The notes beneath the pieces were generated by a model. The model worked only from the letters and a program-made list of their open reading frames with translations, was not told the origin of the DNA and searched no databases. A program made the translations under genes and the position numbers. From Caproicibacterium amylolyticum (GTDB lineage: Bacteria > Bacillota > Clostridia > Oscillospirales > Acutalibacteraceae), in the NCBI RefSeq assembly GCF_014467055.1, contig NZ_CP060696.1, positions 1,240,001-1,304,000 of the forward strand: a DNA stretch of 64,000 bases. Reading direction: 5' to 3'. The stretch's first letter is position 1. Each line of letters starts with the position of its first letter. Positions 24,440 through 33,664 of this stretch are shown here, in pieces.

Positions 24440-24491
24440 AAAAAATAAAATCCACATGGACAAGTTTTGCCCGTGCGGATTTTATTTTTTA
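24440..24491 (-). terminator. Terminator of the SCP2 gene
   Basis: AAAAAATAAAATCC(A/G)C pairs with its near complement around ACAAGTTTTG; a T-run follows on the minus strand. Confidence 0.75.
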
Positions 24492-24824
24492 CAGCAGCTT
24501 TTTCAGCTGCAGAACTTTTGTCAGGTTACCTTTAGTTTTGATTTTTCCATGTGCAAGCGCGGTCATGGGGTTTAGTCTGCGGTTAACAATATCCAAAAAA
24601 TCTTCGGCAGAGATTTGCACACTGAGGTCTTTTTTTAAGCATGCTGTCGGTTCCATGAGAAACTCACCGTTCTTTACAGAAGCATAAAAGGCGCCGCCGC
24701 CCTCTCCGGTTAGTAAAACTTCAACCGTCAAGTTGCCAATTTTGCTTAAATCTGTGCGTGCCGCTTTGCCCACCATTTTTTCATGAATCAGCTGATAAGT
24801 ATCCTGAAATGCCAATCTGTCCAC
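24489..24824 (-). CDS. SCP2 sterol-binding domain protein
   Basis: This 111-residue protein consists of one SCP-2 domain, a small alpha/beta fold with a hydrophobic lipid-binding pocket. Typical features are the 'GGGAFYASVKNGEFLMEP' beta-hairpin, 'ISAEDFLDIVNRRLNPMTALAHGKIKTKGN' (the conserved 'G-x-I-K-x-x-G' end, split by the helix) and the closing 'VLQLKKLL'. Its ligand in Clostridia is unknown; acyl-CoA or fatty acid is likely given the fold. No signal peptide is present. It has its own promoter and terminator. Confidence 0.88.
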   Translation of the reverse strand: MDRLAFQDTYQLIHEKMVGKAARTDLSKIGNLTVEVLLTGEGGGAFYASVKNGEFLMEPTACLKKDLSVQISAEDFLDIVNRRLNPMTALAHGKIKTKGNLTKVLQLKKLL

Positions 24825-24849
24825 TTCCTTGTATGATTTCTTGTTTTTC

Positions 24850-24877
24850 AGTATATCATATTTTTATGAGATGGCAA
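24850..24877 (-). promoter_or_regulatory. Promoter of the SCP2 gene
   Basis: On the minus strand TTGCCA (24877-24872), 16 bases, TATACT (24855-24850). Confidence 0.5.
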
Positions 24878-24891
24878 ACAGAAAAATTGTA

Positions 24892-24935
24892 AAAACCAGA
24901 GAAGAGACTTTGAAAAAAGTCTGCTTCTCTGGTTC
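24892..24935 (-). terminator. Terminator of the small acidic protein gene
   Basis: ACCAGAGAAG(AGACT) pairs with (AGTCT)GCTTCTCTGGT with one bulge; on the minus strand TTTTTACAATTTTT follows. Confidence 0.75.
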
Positions 24936-24955
24936 CAATCCGCACAGTCGGCTGC

Positions 24956-25144
24956 TTATTTTTCAACTTTTCCTTTTGGGGACTGCTGTTCCTGCTGCAC
25001 ATAATTTTCTGCAAACTTTGTTACAGCTTCAGCGGAACCTTCCTCCAGCGCAAGGCCGTGAATGGTTTCCTGCATGTAGACTGGAAGCTGTAACATGGCC
25101 TGCTGTGTGCTGCCCTTTTGCTGTTTCGTTTCGTTTTCCTGCAT
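24956..25144 (-). CDS. Small hydrophilic protein (62 aa), unknown function
   Basis: I do not recognise a family. The 62-residue product is rich in Gln, Glu and Lys, has no membrane segment or signal, and contains a central helix ('YMQETIHGLALEEGSAEAV'). The start at 25144 is set by a strong AGGAGG 8 bases upstream; a GTG three codons earlier overlaps that site. A terminator follows directly. Ribosome site plus terminator make it a credible gene. It diverges from gltX. Confidence 0.6.
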   Translation of the reverse strand: MQENETKQQKGSTQQAMLQLPVYMQETIHGLALEEGSAEAVTKFAENYVQQEQQSPKGKVEK

Positions 25145-25204
25145 GTGTTTCACCTCCTGTAGGTAGGATTTACACGAATCTGTGAAATTACACTGGAAAA
25201 TTTA

Positions 25205-25233
25205 TTGCGTATTATCTGCTTTTTCGGTATAAT
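25205..25233 (+). promoter_or_regulatory. Promoter of gltX-glnS
   Basis: TTGCGT (25205-25210), 17 bases, TATAAT (25228-25233). Confidence 0.6.
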
Positions 25234-25264
25234 AAAAAGAACGTCAACGAAAAGGGGTTATTAT

Positions 25265-26722
25265 ATGGAGAACCAGACAGTCAGGACCCGCTTTGCGCCC
25301 AGCCCAACGGGGTTTATGCATGTTGGCAACCTGCGCACAGCTTTATATGAATATTTAATTGCAAAGTCCCAGGGAGGCACCTTTGTTCTGCGGATTGAGG
25401 ACACTGACCAGGAACGTTTTGTGGAAGGTGCCACCGATGTAATTTACCATACACTGCAGCAAGTAGGCTTACAGCACGACGAAGGTCCGGACATTGGGGG
25501 AGAGTACGGCCCCTATGTGCAGAGCAAACGTAAAGATATTTATCTGCCGTATGCACAGCAGCTTATTAAAGAAGGAAAGGCATACTACTGCTTCTGCTCG
25601 AAAGAACGCCTGGCATCCCTGCATGATGAAAACGGTCTTGGCGGGTATGACCGCCACTGCCGCGACCTGCCGCAGGAAGAAGTGGACAAGTTGCTGCAGT
25701 CCGGTACACCGTGGGTCATTCGTCAGAAGATGCCTATTGAGGGCAGCACGACATTTACGGACAGCGTCTTCGGCGACATCACTATTGAAAACAATGAGCT
25801 GGAGGACCAGATTTTAATTAAGTCAGACGGTTATCCGACTTATAACTTTGCAAACGTCATTGACGATCATCTGATGCATATTACCCATGTTGTACGCGGC
25901 TGTGAATATCTGACCAGCACGCCAAAGTACAACCTGCTGTACGAGGCATTCGACTGGGAAGTGCCGACTTATGTGCACCTCCCGCTGATTATGGGCCGCA
26001 ATGCAGACGGCAGCACCAGCAAGCTTTCCAAGCGCCACGGTTCCACCGGATTTGAGGATTTAGTTAAAGAGGGCTACCTGCCGGAGGCAATTGTTAACTA
26101 TATTGCGCTTCTCGGCTGGGCACCCAAGGGAACACAGGAACTGTTCACGCTGAACGAGCTGGCACAGAACTTTAATATTGAGGGCATCAGCAAAAGTCCG
26201 GCTGTGTTTGACTATGACAAACTGACATGGATGAACGGCGAATACATTAAAAAGATGCCGCAGCAGGAGTTTATCCAGAAAGCCATGCCGTATTTCTGCG
26301 AAGTGTTTGGCGATGCCGAAAAGGACTGGACCATTTTGGCGGACGTTTTGCAGCCGCGTGTACTGAAACTGCCTGACATTCCGGAAATGATTGCCTTCTT
26401 TAAGGAAATTCCGGACTATGGAGAAGATATTTTCATTAACAAGAAGAGCAAGGCAAACCTTGAGAACGCGCCAGTCATGCTGGAAGCTGCCATAGCGGAT
26501 TTGGAAGCACTGACAGATTGGAGTGTTGCATCCCTGCATGAAAATCTGCTGAATTTGGCGAAAAAGCTGGAAGTGAAAAACGGCGTACTGCTTTGGCCAG
26601 TGCGTGTTGCTGCTGCAGGGCAGACGGTCACCCCCGGCGGTGCTATGGAAATCCTTTCACTGCTCGGAAAAGAAGAATCTCTGCACCGGCTGCAGGCAGG
26701 GCTGGACAAACTAAAGAAATAA
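25265..26722 (+). CDS. gltX: Glutamate-tRNA ligase
   Basis: This 485-residue class I aminoacyl-tRNA synthetase joins glutamate to tRNA-Glu. The HIGH element is 'FAPSPTGFMHVGN' near the N-terminus and the KMSKS element is 'SKLSKRHG' (about residue 245), followed by the alpha-helical anticodon-binding region. Length is normal. The start at 25265 follows AAAGGGG at 8 bases, downstream of a clear promoter. The next gene, 21 bases on, is glnS. With a dedicated GlnRS next door this GluRS may be of the discriminating kind, but that cannot be read from sequence alone. Confidence 0.96.
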   Translation: MENQTVRTRFAPSPTGFMHVGNLRTALYEYLIAKSQGGTFVLRIEDTDQERFVEGATDVIYHTLQQVGLQHDEGPDIGGEYGPYVQSKRKDIYLPYAQQLIKEGKAYYCFCSKERLASLHDENGLGGYDRHCRDLPQEEVDKLLQSGTPWVIRQKMPIEGSTTFTDSVFGDITIENNELEDQILIKSDGYPTYNFANVIDDHLMHITHVVRGCEYLTSTPKYNLLYEAFDWEVPTYVHLPLIMGRNADGSTSKLSKRHGSTGFEDLVKEGYLPEAIVNYIALLGWAPKGTQELFTLNELAQNFNIEGISKSPAVFDYDKLTWMNGEYIKKMPQQEFIQKAMPYFCEVFGDAEKDWTILADVLQPRVLKLPDIPEMIAFFKEIPDYGEDIFINKKSKANLENAPVMLEAAIADLEALTDWSVASLHENLLNLAKKLEVKNGVLLWPVRVAAAGQTVTPGGAMEILSLLGKEESLHRLQAGLDKLKK

Positions 26723-26743
26723 TAGGACAGCAGGAGGAACACC

Positions 26744-28435
26744 ATGAGTGAAGCAAATGAAAATTTGACTGCACCGGAAGAGGGCAGCAGCAATTTTATT
26801 CATACATTTGTGACAGAGGATATTGCGGAAAACGGTCAGTTTGCCGGTCAGCGTGTACACACCCGTTTTCCACCGGAACCAAACGGCTATCTGCACATCG
26901 GTCACGCGAAGGCTATCTGCGTGGATTTCGGTACGGCGGAAAAGTTCGGCGGCCTGTGCAATCTGCGTATGGATGACACAAACCCTACCAAGGAAGACAC
27001 CGAGTATGTGGATGCTATTAAAGAAGATATTCAGTGGCTCGGTTTCACATGGGATGACCGTTTCCACTATGCATCGGATTACTTTGATACCATGTATGAA
27101 CTTGCGGTGAAGCTGATTCAAAAGGGTTTGGCTTATGTCTGCGAATTGACGCCTGAGCAGATGCATGATAATCGCGGCGATCTTTCCCATCCGGCGATCA
27201 GCCCTTATCGTGACCGGCCAATGGAAGAAAGCCTTGATTTGTTTGCCCGCATGAAGGCCGGAGAGTTTGAGGACGGCCGCATGACACTGCGTGCCAAGAT
27301 TGACCTTACTTCCGGCAATTTCAATCTGCGTGACCCAGTCATTTACCGGATCAACCACATGAAGCACCACAGAACAGGTGAGAAATGGTGCATTTACCCG
27401 ATGTACGATTTTGCACACCCTATTGAAGATGCAATGGAGAAAATTACACACTCCCTCTGCACACTGGAGTTTGAAGCACATCGCCCACTTTACGACTGGG
27501 TCATTGATAACATTGATCTGCCCGCAAAGCCCCGTCAGATTGAGTTTGCACGCCTTGGCATCAACAACACCGTTATGAGCAAGCGCAAACTGCGCAAACT
27601 GGTGGAGGGCGGTTACGTTTCCGGCTGGGACGACCCGCGCATGCCAACCCTGTGCGGTCTGCGCCGCCGTGGTTTCACTCCCGCTTCTATTCGGAATTTC
27701 TGTGAGCGCATTGGTGTTTCTAAAGTGAATTCCACTGTCGATTACGGTTTCTTGGAACATTGCCTGCGGGAAGACCTCAATGAAAATGCCCGCCGTACTA
27801 TGGCCGTGCTGCATCCGGTCAAGCTGGTGCTGACTAACTATCCGGAAGAGCAGACAGAAGAATTTGAAGTGGAAAACAACCCGGAGCGTCCGGAAGACGG
27901 TACCCGCAGCGTTACGTTTTCCCGCGAACTGTGGATAGAGTCAGGTGATTTTCTTGAGGAACCTGTTAAGGGATACCGCCGCCTTTTCCCGGGGAATGAA
28001 GTCCGCCTGAAAACTGCTTATATTGTGCGCTGCACTGGCTGCGACAAAAATGAGGACGGCACAATTAAGACTGTTTATGCGGAATACGACCCGCAGACCC
28101 GCGGTGGCAATACGCCCGATGGCCGTAAGGTGCGTGGTACCATTCACTGGGTGGATGCGAACAACTGCGCAGAAGCAGAAGTCCGCCTGTACGGCAGTCT
28201 TTTTACAGTGCCGGAGCCGGAGCAGGAAGAAGACTTTTTGACTGTTCTGAATCCAAATTCTTTGGAAGTACTGTATGGCTGCAAGGTTGAGCCTTCCATG
28301 AAAGAAGCGGATGCAAAAACGGCATTTCAGTTTATGCGGGAAGGCTATTTCTGCTTTGATAAGGACTCTGCACCGGAACATTTGATTTTTAATCGTTCTG
28401 TTTCATTAAAAGATGGCTTTAAGCCTCAGAAATAA
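26744..28435 (+). CDS. glnS: Glutamine-tRNA ligase
   Basis: This 563-residue class I synthetase charges tRNA-Gln directly with glutamine. 'RFPPEPNGYLHIGHAKA' (HIGH motif) and 'NNTVMSKRKL' (KMSKS motif) are GlnRS-specific, and the C-terminal half holds the two beta-barrel anticodon-binding domains. GlnRS is absent from most Firmicutes, which instead amidate Glu-tRNA-Gln with GatCAB; its presence in Clostridia generally reflects lateral gain. The gene follows gltX with AGGAGG before the ATG and ends at a terminator. A tRNA-Gln(CTG) gene lies near the end of the window. Confidence 0.96.
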   Translation: MSEANENLTAPEEGSSNFIHTFVTEDIAENGQFAGQRVHTRFPPEPNGYLHIGHAKAICVDFGTAEKFGGLCNLRMDDTNPTKEDTEYVDAIKEDIQWLGFTWDDRFHYASDYFDTMYELAVKLIQKGLAYVCELTPEQMHDNRGDLSHPAISPYRDRPMEESLDLFARMKAGEFEDGRMTLRAKIDLTSGNFNLRDPVIYRINHMKHHRTGEKWCIYPMYDFAHPIEDAMEKITHSLCTLEFEAHRPLYDWVIDNIDLPAKPRQIEFARLGINNTVMSKRKLRKLVEGGYVSGWDDPRMPTLCGLRRRGFTPASIRNFCERIGVSKVNSTVDYGFLEHCLREDLNENARRTMAVLHPVKLVLTNYPEEQTEEFEVENNPERPEDGTRSVTFSRELWIESGDFLEEPVKGYRRLFPGNEVRLKTAYIVRCTGCDKNEDGTIKTVYAEYDPQTRGGNTPDGRKVRGTIHWVDANNCAEAEVRLYGSLFTVPEPEQEEDFLTVLNPNSLEVLYGCKVEPSMKEADAKTAFQFMREGYFCFDKDSAPEHLIFNRSVSLKDGFKPQK

Positions 28436-28473
28436 ACGAAGAATCAAAAAGATTTCTTGATTTTCGAAAGTAT

Positions 28474-28518
28474 AAAGGGTTTTACGGAAAATTATTTTCT
28501 GCAAAACCCTTTTGGTTT
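28474..28518 (+). terminator. Terminator of gltX-glnS
   Basis: AAAGGGTTTT pairs with AAAACCCTTT, with TTTGG and a following T-rich stretch. Confidence 0.65.
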
Positions 28519-28648
28519 AAAAATTTCCAAATTTTTCGGTATTTCATAAAAATGTACAGGCATATTCGTCAGAAATATGGTATACTGTGAATGTTGAAAC
28601 CGGGCATATTATGGATTATGCTGTTTGCAGCTTGCAAATGTATGAACA

Positions 28649-28666
28649 TTGCTAAAACTTTAACGA
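28649..28666. promoter_or_regulatory. Candidate Rex operator
   Basis: TTGCTAAAACTTTAACGA matches the clostridial Rex consensus TTGTTAA-N4-TTAACAA with one mismatch in each half-site and ends 5 bases before the -35 of the thl operon. Rex is the NADH-sensing repressor of fermentation genes, so binding here fits the operon's role. Site assignment is by eye. Confidence 0.6.
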
Positions 28667-28671
28667 AATTG

Positions 28672-28700
28672 TTGCAAACCCGGTGTGATTGTGATATATT
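28672..28700 (+). promoter_or_regulatory. Promoter of the thl-crt-hbd-bcd-etfBA operon
   Basis: TTGCAA (28672-28677), 17 bases, TATATT (28695-28700). It lies directly behind the Rex-like site and leaves a leader of about 75 bases. Confidence 0.6.
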
Positions 28701-28783
28701 TAACCTATGTGAATAACTGAGCTTTTTCGTGCCTGGGTGCAGCGAAGAGTACAGTGCTTAATTAATGAATGGAGGAAACAAAC

Positions 28784-29965
28784 ATGTCAAGAAAAATTGT
28801 TTTGGCCGGTGCGTGCCGTACAGCTATCGGTAAGATGGGTGGAGCTTTTGTTAATACAGAAACTCCCGAACTTGCAACGATTGTTGTTAAAGAAGCTATG
28901 AAGCGCGCAGGCATTCAGCCTGAGGTTGTGGATGAGGTTATCCTCGGCTGCGTATTCCAGGGCGGTATCGGCCAGAACGTTGCCCGCCAGGCAGCAATTT
29001 ATGCCGGTATTCCGATTGAAACTCCTGCATTTACACTGAACAACCTGTGCGGCTCTGGCTTGAAGAGCATCAACGTTGCAGCTGCTCTGATTGCTGCCGG
29101 TGAAGCAGATATCATTGTTGCCGGCGGTGCTGAAAATATGTCCAACGCACCTTACCTGCTGAAAAAAGCACGTTTTGGCTATCGCATGAACGATGGCAAG
29201 ATTATCGACTCCATGATTCATGATGGTCTGGAGGACAGCTTCCATCATTATCACATGGGCATTACTGCAGAGAATGTTGCTGAAAAATACGGCATTACCC
29301 GTGAAATGCAGGATGAATTCTCTGCAAACAGTCAGCAGAAGGCTCAGGCAGCTATTGCAGCGGGCAAGTTTAAAGATGAAATTGTTCCAGTCGAAGTTAA
29401 GCAGAGAAAAAAGACAGTCATTTTTGATACAGATGAAGGCCCGCGCGCAGGTGTTACAGCTGAATCCCTGGCTGGCCTGCGTCCTGCGTTCAAAGAGGGC
29501 GGCACTGTTACCGCCGGCAACGCTTCCGGCATCAACGATGCAGCCTGCGCTATGGTTGTCATGACAGAAGAAAAAGCAAAAGAACTGGGCGTAAAGCCGA
29601 TGGCAGAGTGGGTCGGCGGCGCTTCCGCTGGTGTTGATCCGGCACTGATGGGCCTTGGCCCGATCGAAGCAACAAAGAAAGTTATGACAAAGACCGGACT
29701 GACTGTTGACCAGATGGATCTTGTTGAAGCAAACGAAGCATTTGCTGCGCAGTCCATTGCAGTTTGCCGCGATCTGAAGTTTGACATGAGCAAAGTGAAC
29801 GTTAACGGTGGTGCCATTGCTCTGGGCCATCCGGTTGGCTGCTCCGGCGCCCGTATCCTGACCACACTAATGTATGAGATGAACAAGAGAGAGAGCGAGT
29901 ACGGCCTTGCTACTCTGTGCGTTGGCGGCGGCATGGGCGTTGCTACTATCGTTAAGAAATATTAA
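28784..29965 (+). CDS. thlA: Acetyl-CoA C-acetyltransferase (thiolase)
   Basis: This 393-residue thiolase condenses two acetyl-CoA, or acetyl-CoA with a longer acyl-CoA, into a 3-ketoacyl-CoA, the first step of reverse beta-oxidation. The acyl-accepting Cys89 lies in '[10 protein letters not shown]', 'EANEAFAAQ' supplies the Asn/Glu region, and '[10 protein letters not shown]' holds the catalytic His and the second Cys. GGAGG precedes ATG 28784. It leads a six-gene operon. Whether it accepts butyryl-CoA, as needed for caproate formation, cannot be judged from sequence. Confidence 0.96.
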   Translation: MSRKIVLAGACRTAIGKMGGAFVNTETPELATIVVKEAMKRAGIQPEVVDEVILGCVFQGGIGQNVARQAAIYAGIPIETPAFTLNNLCGSGLKSINVAAALIAAGEADIIVAGGAENMSNAPYLLKKARFGYRMNDGKIIDSMIHDGLEDSFHHYHMGITAENVAEKYGITREMQDEFSANSQQKAQAAIAAGKFKDEIVPVEVKQRKKTVIFDTDEGPRAGVTAESLAGLRPAFKEGGTVTAGNASGINDAACAMVVMTEEKAKELGVKPMAEWVGGASAGVDPALMGLGPIEATKKVMTKTGLTVDQMDLVEANEAFAAQSIAVCRDLKFDMSKVNVNGGAIALGHPVGCSGARILTTLMYEMNKRESEYGLATLCVGGGMGVATIVKKY

Positions 29966-30002
29966 TTTCTTTGTTACTCTGAAAAAGAAAGCAGGATGAA
30001 TC

Positions 30003-30779
30003 ATGAGCTTTGTAAAATATGAGCAGAAGGACTTTGTCGGCGTAGTAACAATCGACCGCGAAAAAGCCCTAAATGCTTTGAATCCTGAAGTCCTGAAAGA
30101 TTTGGAAGCGGTTATTGACGCAGTTGATTTGGATAAAACCCGCTGTTTAGTTCTCACCGGTGCCGGCCAGAAGGCTTTCGTTGCCGGTGCGGATATTGGT
30201 GCCATGAGCACCATGACTCCGGACGAGGGACGTGCTTTCAGCGCACAGGGAAATGCAGTGTTCCGCAAAATCGAGAAACTGCCGATTCCTGTAATCGCGG
30301 CGGTCAACGGCTTTGCACTCGGCGGCGGCTGCGAGCTGTCCCTGAGCTGTGACATTCGCCTTGCATCTGAAAATGCAGTGTTTGGTCAGCCTGAAACCGG
30401 CTTGGGCATTACCCCCGGCTTCGGCGGCACCCAGCGTCTTGCACGCACCATTGGTGTCGGCAAGGCAAAGGAACTGATTTATGCTTCCCGCAACATGAAA
30501 GCACCGGAAGCACTGGCCTGCGGCTTGGTAAATGCAGTTTATCCGGCAGAAGAACTGATGGATGCTGCACTGAAGCTTGCCAACCGCATTGCCGGCAATG
30601 CGCCGATTGCTGTGCGCCAAAGCAAAAAAGCTGTCAATATGGGCCTGCAGATGGACATTGACACTGCAGTTGCTTTAGAGCCGGAACTTTTCGCTGCGTG
30701 CTTCGGCACACAGGATCAGCAGAACGCGATGACCGCTTTCTGCGAAAAGCGCAAGCATGACCCGTTTATCAACAAATAA
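30003..30779 (+). CDS. crt: 3-hydroxybutyryl-CoA dehydratase (crotonase)
   Basis: This 258-residue enoyl-CoA hydratase removes water from 3-hydroxybutyryl-CoA to give crotonyl-CoA. The oxyanion-hole stretch 'FVAGADIGAM' and 'ALGGGCELSLSCDIRLAS', with one catalytic Glu, are followed by 'FGQPETGLGITPGFGGTQRL', with the second Glu. Size equals clostridial Crt. It follows thl by 37 bases with a purine-rich site (AGCAGGATGA). Confidence 0.95.
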   Translation: MSFVKYEQKDFVGVVTIDREKALNALNPEVLKDLEAVIDAVDLDKTRCLVLTGAGQKAFVAGADIGAMSTMTPDEGRAFSAQGNAVFRKIEKLPIPVIAAVNGFALGGGCELSLSCDIRLASENAVFGQPETGLGITPGFGGTQRLARTIGVGKAKELIYASRNMKAPEALACGLVNAVYPAEELMDAALKLANRIAGNAPIAVRQSKKAVNMGLQMDIDTAVALEPELFAACFGTQDQQNAMTAFCEKRKHDPFINK

Positions 30780-30826
30780 TTTTGTTGATTTCCTGATAAT
30801 TTAAATTCTGAATGGAGGATTTTCAC

Positions 30827-31666
30827 ATGATCGTTGGCGTTATTGGTGCCGGAACCATGGGCTCCGGCATTGCACAGGCTTTTGCGCAGACAGAAGGCTA
30901 CGAAGTTCGTCTTTGCGACGTAAAGCCTGAGTGGGCTGAAGGCGGCAAGGGCAAGATCAAGAAGAGTCTGGACCGCTTGGTTTCCAAGGGCAAGATTGAG
31001 CAGGCTTACGAAGATTCTGTTCTGGCAAAGATTACAACCGGCACAAACGAAATTGCTGCCGACTGCGACCTGATTGTTGAAGCTGCTCTGGAAAAAATGG
31101 ACATTAAGCAGGGTATCTTCAAGCAGCTCGATGAGCTCTGCAAGCCCGAGTGCATTTTTGCTTCCAACACATCTTCTCTGTCCATCACAGAGATTGCACA
31201 CGGTGTGCAGCATCCGGTTGTCGGTATGCATTTCTTCAATCCGGCTCCTGTAATGAAGCTGGTTGAAGTCATTGCCGGCATCAACACTTCTGAAGAAGTT
31301 GTTGAGAAGATTAAGGCGATTTCCACAGAAATCGGCAAAACACCAGTACAGGTTAAGGAAGCTCCCGGCTTCGTTGTGAACCGCATTTTGGTTCCAATGA
31401 TCAATGAAGCGGTTGTTGTTTTGGCAGAGGGTACTGCTACTGCTGAGGATATCGACACCGCTATGAAGCTTGGCGCAAACCACCCGATGGGCCCGCTGGC
31501 TTTGGCTGACCTGATCGGCAATGATATTGTTCTCGATGTTATGGAAGTACTCTATAACGAAACCGGCGACTCTAAGTATCGTCCTGCTCCGCTGCTCCGC
31601 AAAATGGTCCGCGGCGGCCTGCTTGGCAGAAAGACCGGCAAGGGATTCTATGATTATTCCAAATAA
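30827..31666 (+). CDS. hbd: 3-hydroxybutyryl-CoA dehydrogenase
   Basis: This 279-residue protein reduces acetoacetyl-CoA with NAD(P)H. The Rossmann motif '[17 protein letters not shown]' starts at residue 3, '[11 protein letters not shown]' carries the catalytic His, and the C-terminal helical domain with '[18 protein letters not shown]' is canonical. The start at 30827 has GGAGG at the proper distance, and the length matches the short bacterial Hbd rather than the fused FadB type. It is the third gene of the operon. Confidence 0.96.
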   Translation: MIVGVIGAGTMGSGIAQAFAQTEGYEVRLCDVKPEWAEGGKGKIKKSLDRLVSKGKIEQAYEDSVLAKITTGTNEIAADCDLIVEAALEKMDIKQGIFKQLDELCKPECIFASNTSSLSITEIAHGVQHPVVGMHFFNPAPVMKLVEVIAGINTSEEVVEKIKAISTEIGKTPVQVKEAPGFVVNRILVPMINEAVVVLAEGTATAEDIDTAMKLGANHPMGPLALADLIGNDIVLDVMEVLYNETGDSKYRPAPLLRKMVRGGLLGRKTGKGFYDYSK

Positions 31667-31702
31667 GAATCGTCCGTAAAGAACAGATTTGGAGGAACGA
31701 GT

Positions 31703-32842
31703 ATGGACTTCACACTTAGTAAAGAACAGGAAATGGCCCGCACTCTCTTCAGAGAGATGGCGGAGAACGAAATTAAGCCGCTTGCCGCTGAAATTGATGA
31801 AGACGAGCGCTTCCCGAAAGAGGCACTTGCGCTTTTCCGCAAGTACAAAATGATGGGCATCCCGTACTCAAAAGAGTACGGCGGTGCTGGCTGCGATACC
31901 CTGACTTATGAGATTGCCCTTGAGGAAATCTGCAAGGTCTGCGCAACTACAGGCACCATGCTTTCTGCTCACATTTCCCTTGGCACATGGCCAATCGTGA
32001 AATTTGGTACACCAGAGCAGAAAGCAAAGTACCTGCCGAAGCTTTGCTCCGGTGAGTTTTTGGGCGCTTTTGCTCTGACAGAGCCGGGCGCCGGCACCGA
32101 TGCTTCCGGCCAGCAGACAAAGGCTGTGCTGGAGGGTGACCATTATGTCCTCAACGGCAGCAAGATTTTTATCACCAATGCAGGCTATGCTGATACTTAT
32201 GTTGTCTTCGCAATGACAGATAAGAGCAAGGGCAATCACGGCATTTCCGCTTTCATCGTAGAAAGCACTTTCCCGGGCTTCTCTGTCGGTAAGAAAGAGA
32301 AGAAGATGGGTATCCGCGGTTCTGCTACCTGCGAACTGATTTTTGAAAACTGCATTGTCCCGAAGGAAAACCTGCTTGGTCAGGAAGGCAAAGGCTTCGG
32401 CATTGCCATGGCAACTCTGGACAACGGTCGTATCGGCATTGCTTCCCAGGCACAGGGCATTGCAGAAGGTGCATTGGACGAAACAATCCAGTACATCAAG
32501 GAAAGAAAGCAGTTTGGCCGCCCGCTGGCAAAGTTCCAGAATACTCAGTTTGAGATTGCCGACATGGTTACAAAGACAAAGGCTGCACAACTGCTGCTGT
32601 ACCGTGCTGCTATTGCAGCTTCCAATCAGAAGCGTTATTCTGAGGAAGCTGCTATGGCAAAGCTGTTCTGTGCCTCCAATGCGATGGATGTTACCACCCG
32701 CTGCCTGCAGCTGCACGGCGGCTACGGCTACACTCGTGAGTACCCGATTGAGCGTATGATGCGTGACGCAAAGATCACGGAAATCTATGAGGGCACCAGT
32801 GAAGTCCAGAAGATGGTTATTTCCAAGTATGCCATCGGCTAA
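31703..32842 (+). CDS. bcd: Butyryl-CoA dehydrogenase
   Basis: This 379-residue acyl-CoA dehydrogenase reduces crotonyl-CoA (and probably longer enoyl-CoA) to the saturated acyl-CoA. FAD-site motifs 'FALTEPGAGTDA' and 'FITNAG', the 'RIGIASQAQGIAEGALD' helix and 'LQLHGGYGYTREYPIERMMRDA' are diagnostic, and the catalytic Glu lies in 'IYEGTSE'. It is followed by etfB and etfA, the partner flavoproteins; in Clostridia this complex couples crotonyl-CoA reduction to ferredoxin reduction by electron bifurcation. GGAGG precedes the ATG. Confidence 0.96.
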   Translation: MDFTLSKEQEMARTLFREMAENEIKPLAAEIDEDERFPKEALALFRKYKMMGIPYSKEYGGAGCDTLTYEIALEEICKVCATTGTMLSAHISLGTWPIVKFGTPEQKAKYLPKLCSGEFLGAFALTEPGAGTDASGQQTKAVLEGDHYVLNGSKIFITNAGYADTYVVFAMTDKSKGNHGISAFIVESTFPGFSVGKKEKKMGIRGSATCELIFENCIVPKENLLGQEGKGFGIAMATLDNGRIGIASQAQGIAEGALDETIQYIKERKQFGRPLAKFQNTQFEIADMVTKTKAAQLLLYRAAIAASNQKRYSEEAAMAKLFCASNAMDVTTRCLQLHGGYGYTREYPIERMMRDAKITEIYEGTSEVQKMVISKYAIG

Positions 32843-32863
32843 AACTCGAAGGAGGGAAATTCG

Positions 32864-33646
32864 TTGAATATTGTCGTTTGCGTAAAGCAAGTTCCAAATA
32901 CCAATGAAGTAAAACTTGACCCCAAAACCGGTACCCTGATTCGTGAAGGTGTACCGAGTATTATGAATCCGGATGATAAGGCTGGTCTGGAAGCTGCTCT
33001 GCAGCTGAAAGACAACACCGGTGCTCATGTAACCGTTGTTTCCATGGGCCCGCCGCAGGCAGACGCAGTTCTGCGTGAGGCTATGGCTATGGGTGCTGAC
33101 GATGCTTATCTGGTAACTGACCGTGCATTTGGCGGCGCCGATACACTGGCAACTTCCACAACCATTGCAGCGGCTCTGAAGAAGATTCCGTTTGACCTCA
33201 TCATCACCGGCCGTCAGGCGATTGATGGCGATACCGCACAGGTTGGCCCGCAGATTGCAGAGCACCTGGGCATTGCCAACGTCAGCTATGCAGAAGACAT
33301 TAAGGTGGAGGGCGATACTGTTACTGTTAAGCGTCAGTATGAAGACCGCTATCATGTTGTGAAAGCAAAGCTGCCCTGCCTGATTACAGCTCTGGGTGAT
33401 ATGAACAAGCCTCGTTACATGACCCCAGGCGGCATTTTTGATGCTTATCAGCGCGAAGTTAATGTCATTACCCGCAAGGATATCGATGTTGAGGACGGCG
33501 TTATTGGTCTGAAAGGCTCACCAACCCGTGTTGCTCAGTCCTTCCCGAAGCAGCTTAAGGGCAGCGGCACAGTTATTACTCCTGATGATGCTGAGAGTGC
33601 TGCGGAGTATATTGTTGACCGTCTCAAAGAGAAATTCATTATATAG
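32864..33646 (+). CDS. etfB: Electron transfer flavoprotein beta subunit
   Basis: This 260-residue EtfB is the small subunit of the flavoprotein partner of Bcd. It opens with 'NIVVCVKQVPNTNEV', the classical EtfB start, and carries 'TDRAFGGADTLATS' and 'LIITGRQAIDGDTAQVGP', the signature loop for nucleotide/flavin binding. Translation starts at a TTG, with AAGGAGGG 6-7 bases upstream. In bifurcating complexes EtfB holds the bifurcating FAD and NADH site; the Bcd neighbour makes this likely, but it is not proven by sequence. Confidence 0.95.
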   Translation: MNIVVCVKQVPNTNEVKLDPKTGTLIREGVPSIMNPDDKAGLEAALQLKDNTGAHVTVVSMGPPQADAVLREAMAMGADDAYLVTDRAFGGADTLATSTTIAAALKKIPFDLIITGRQAIDGDTAQVGPQIAEHLGIANVSYAEDIKVEGDTVTVKRQYEDRYHVVKAKLPCLITALGDMNKPRYMTPGGIFDAYQREVNVITRKDIDVEDGVIGLKGSPTRVAQSFPKQLKGSGTVITPDDAESAAEYIVDRLKEKFII

Positions 33647-33664
33647 TTGAAAGTGGTGAGCAAA

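Noticed and set aside
31868..33355. 495-codon minus-strand ORF across bcd and etfB
   Set aside because: It spans two well-conserved plus-strand genes in a third-position-biased operon; long antisense frames are expected there.
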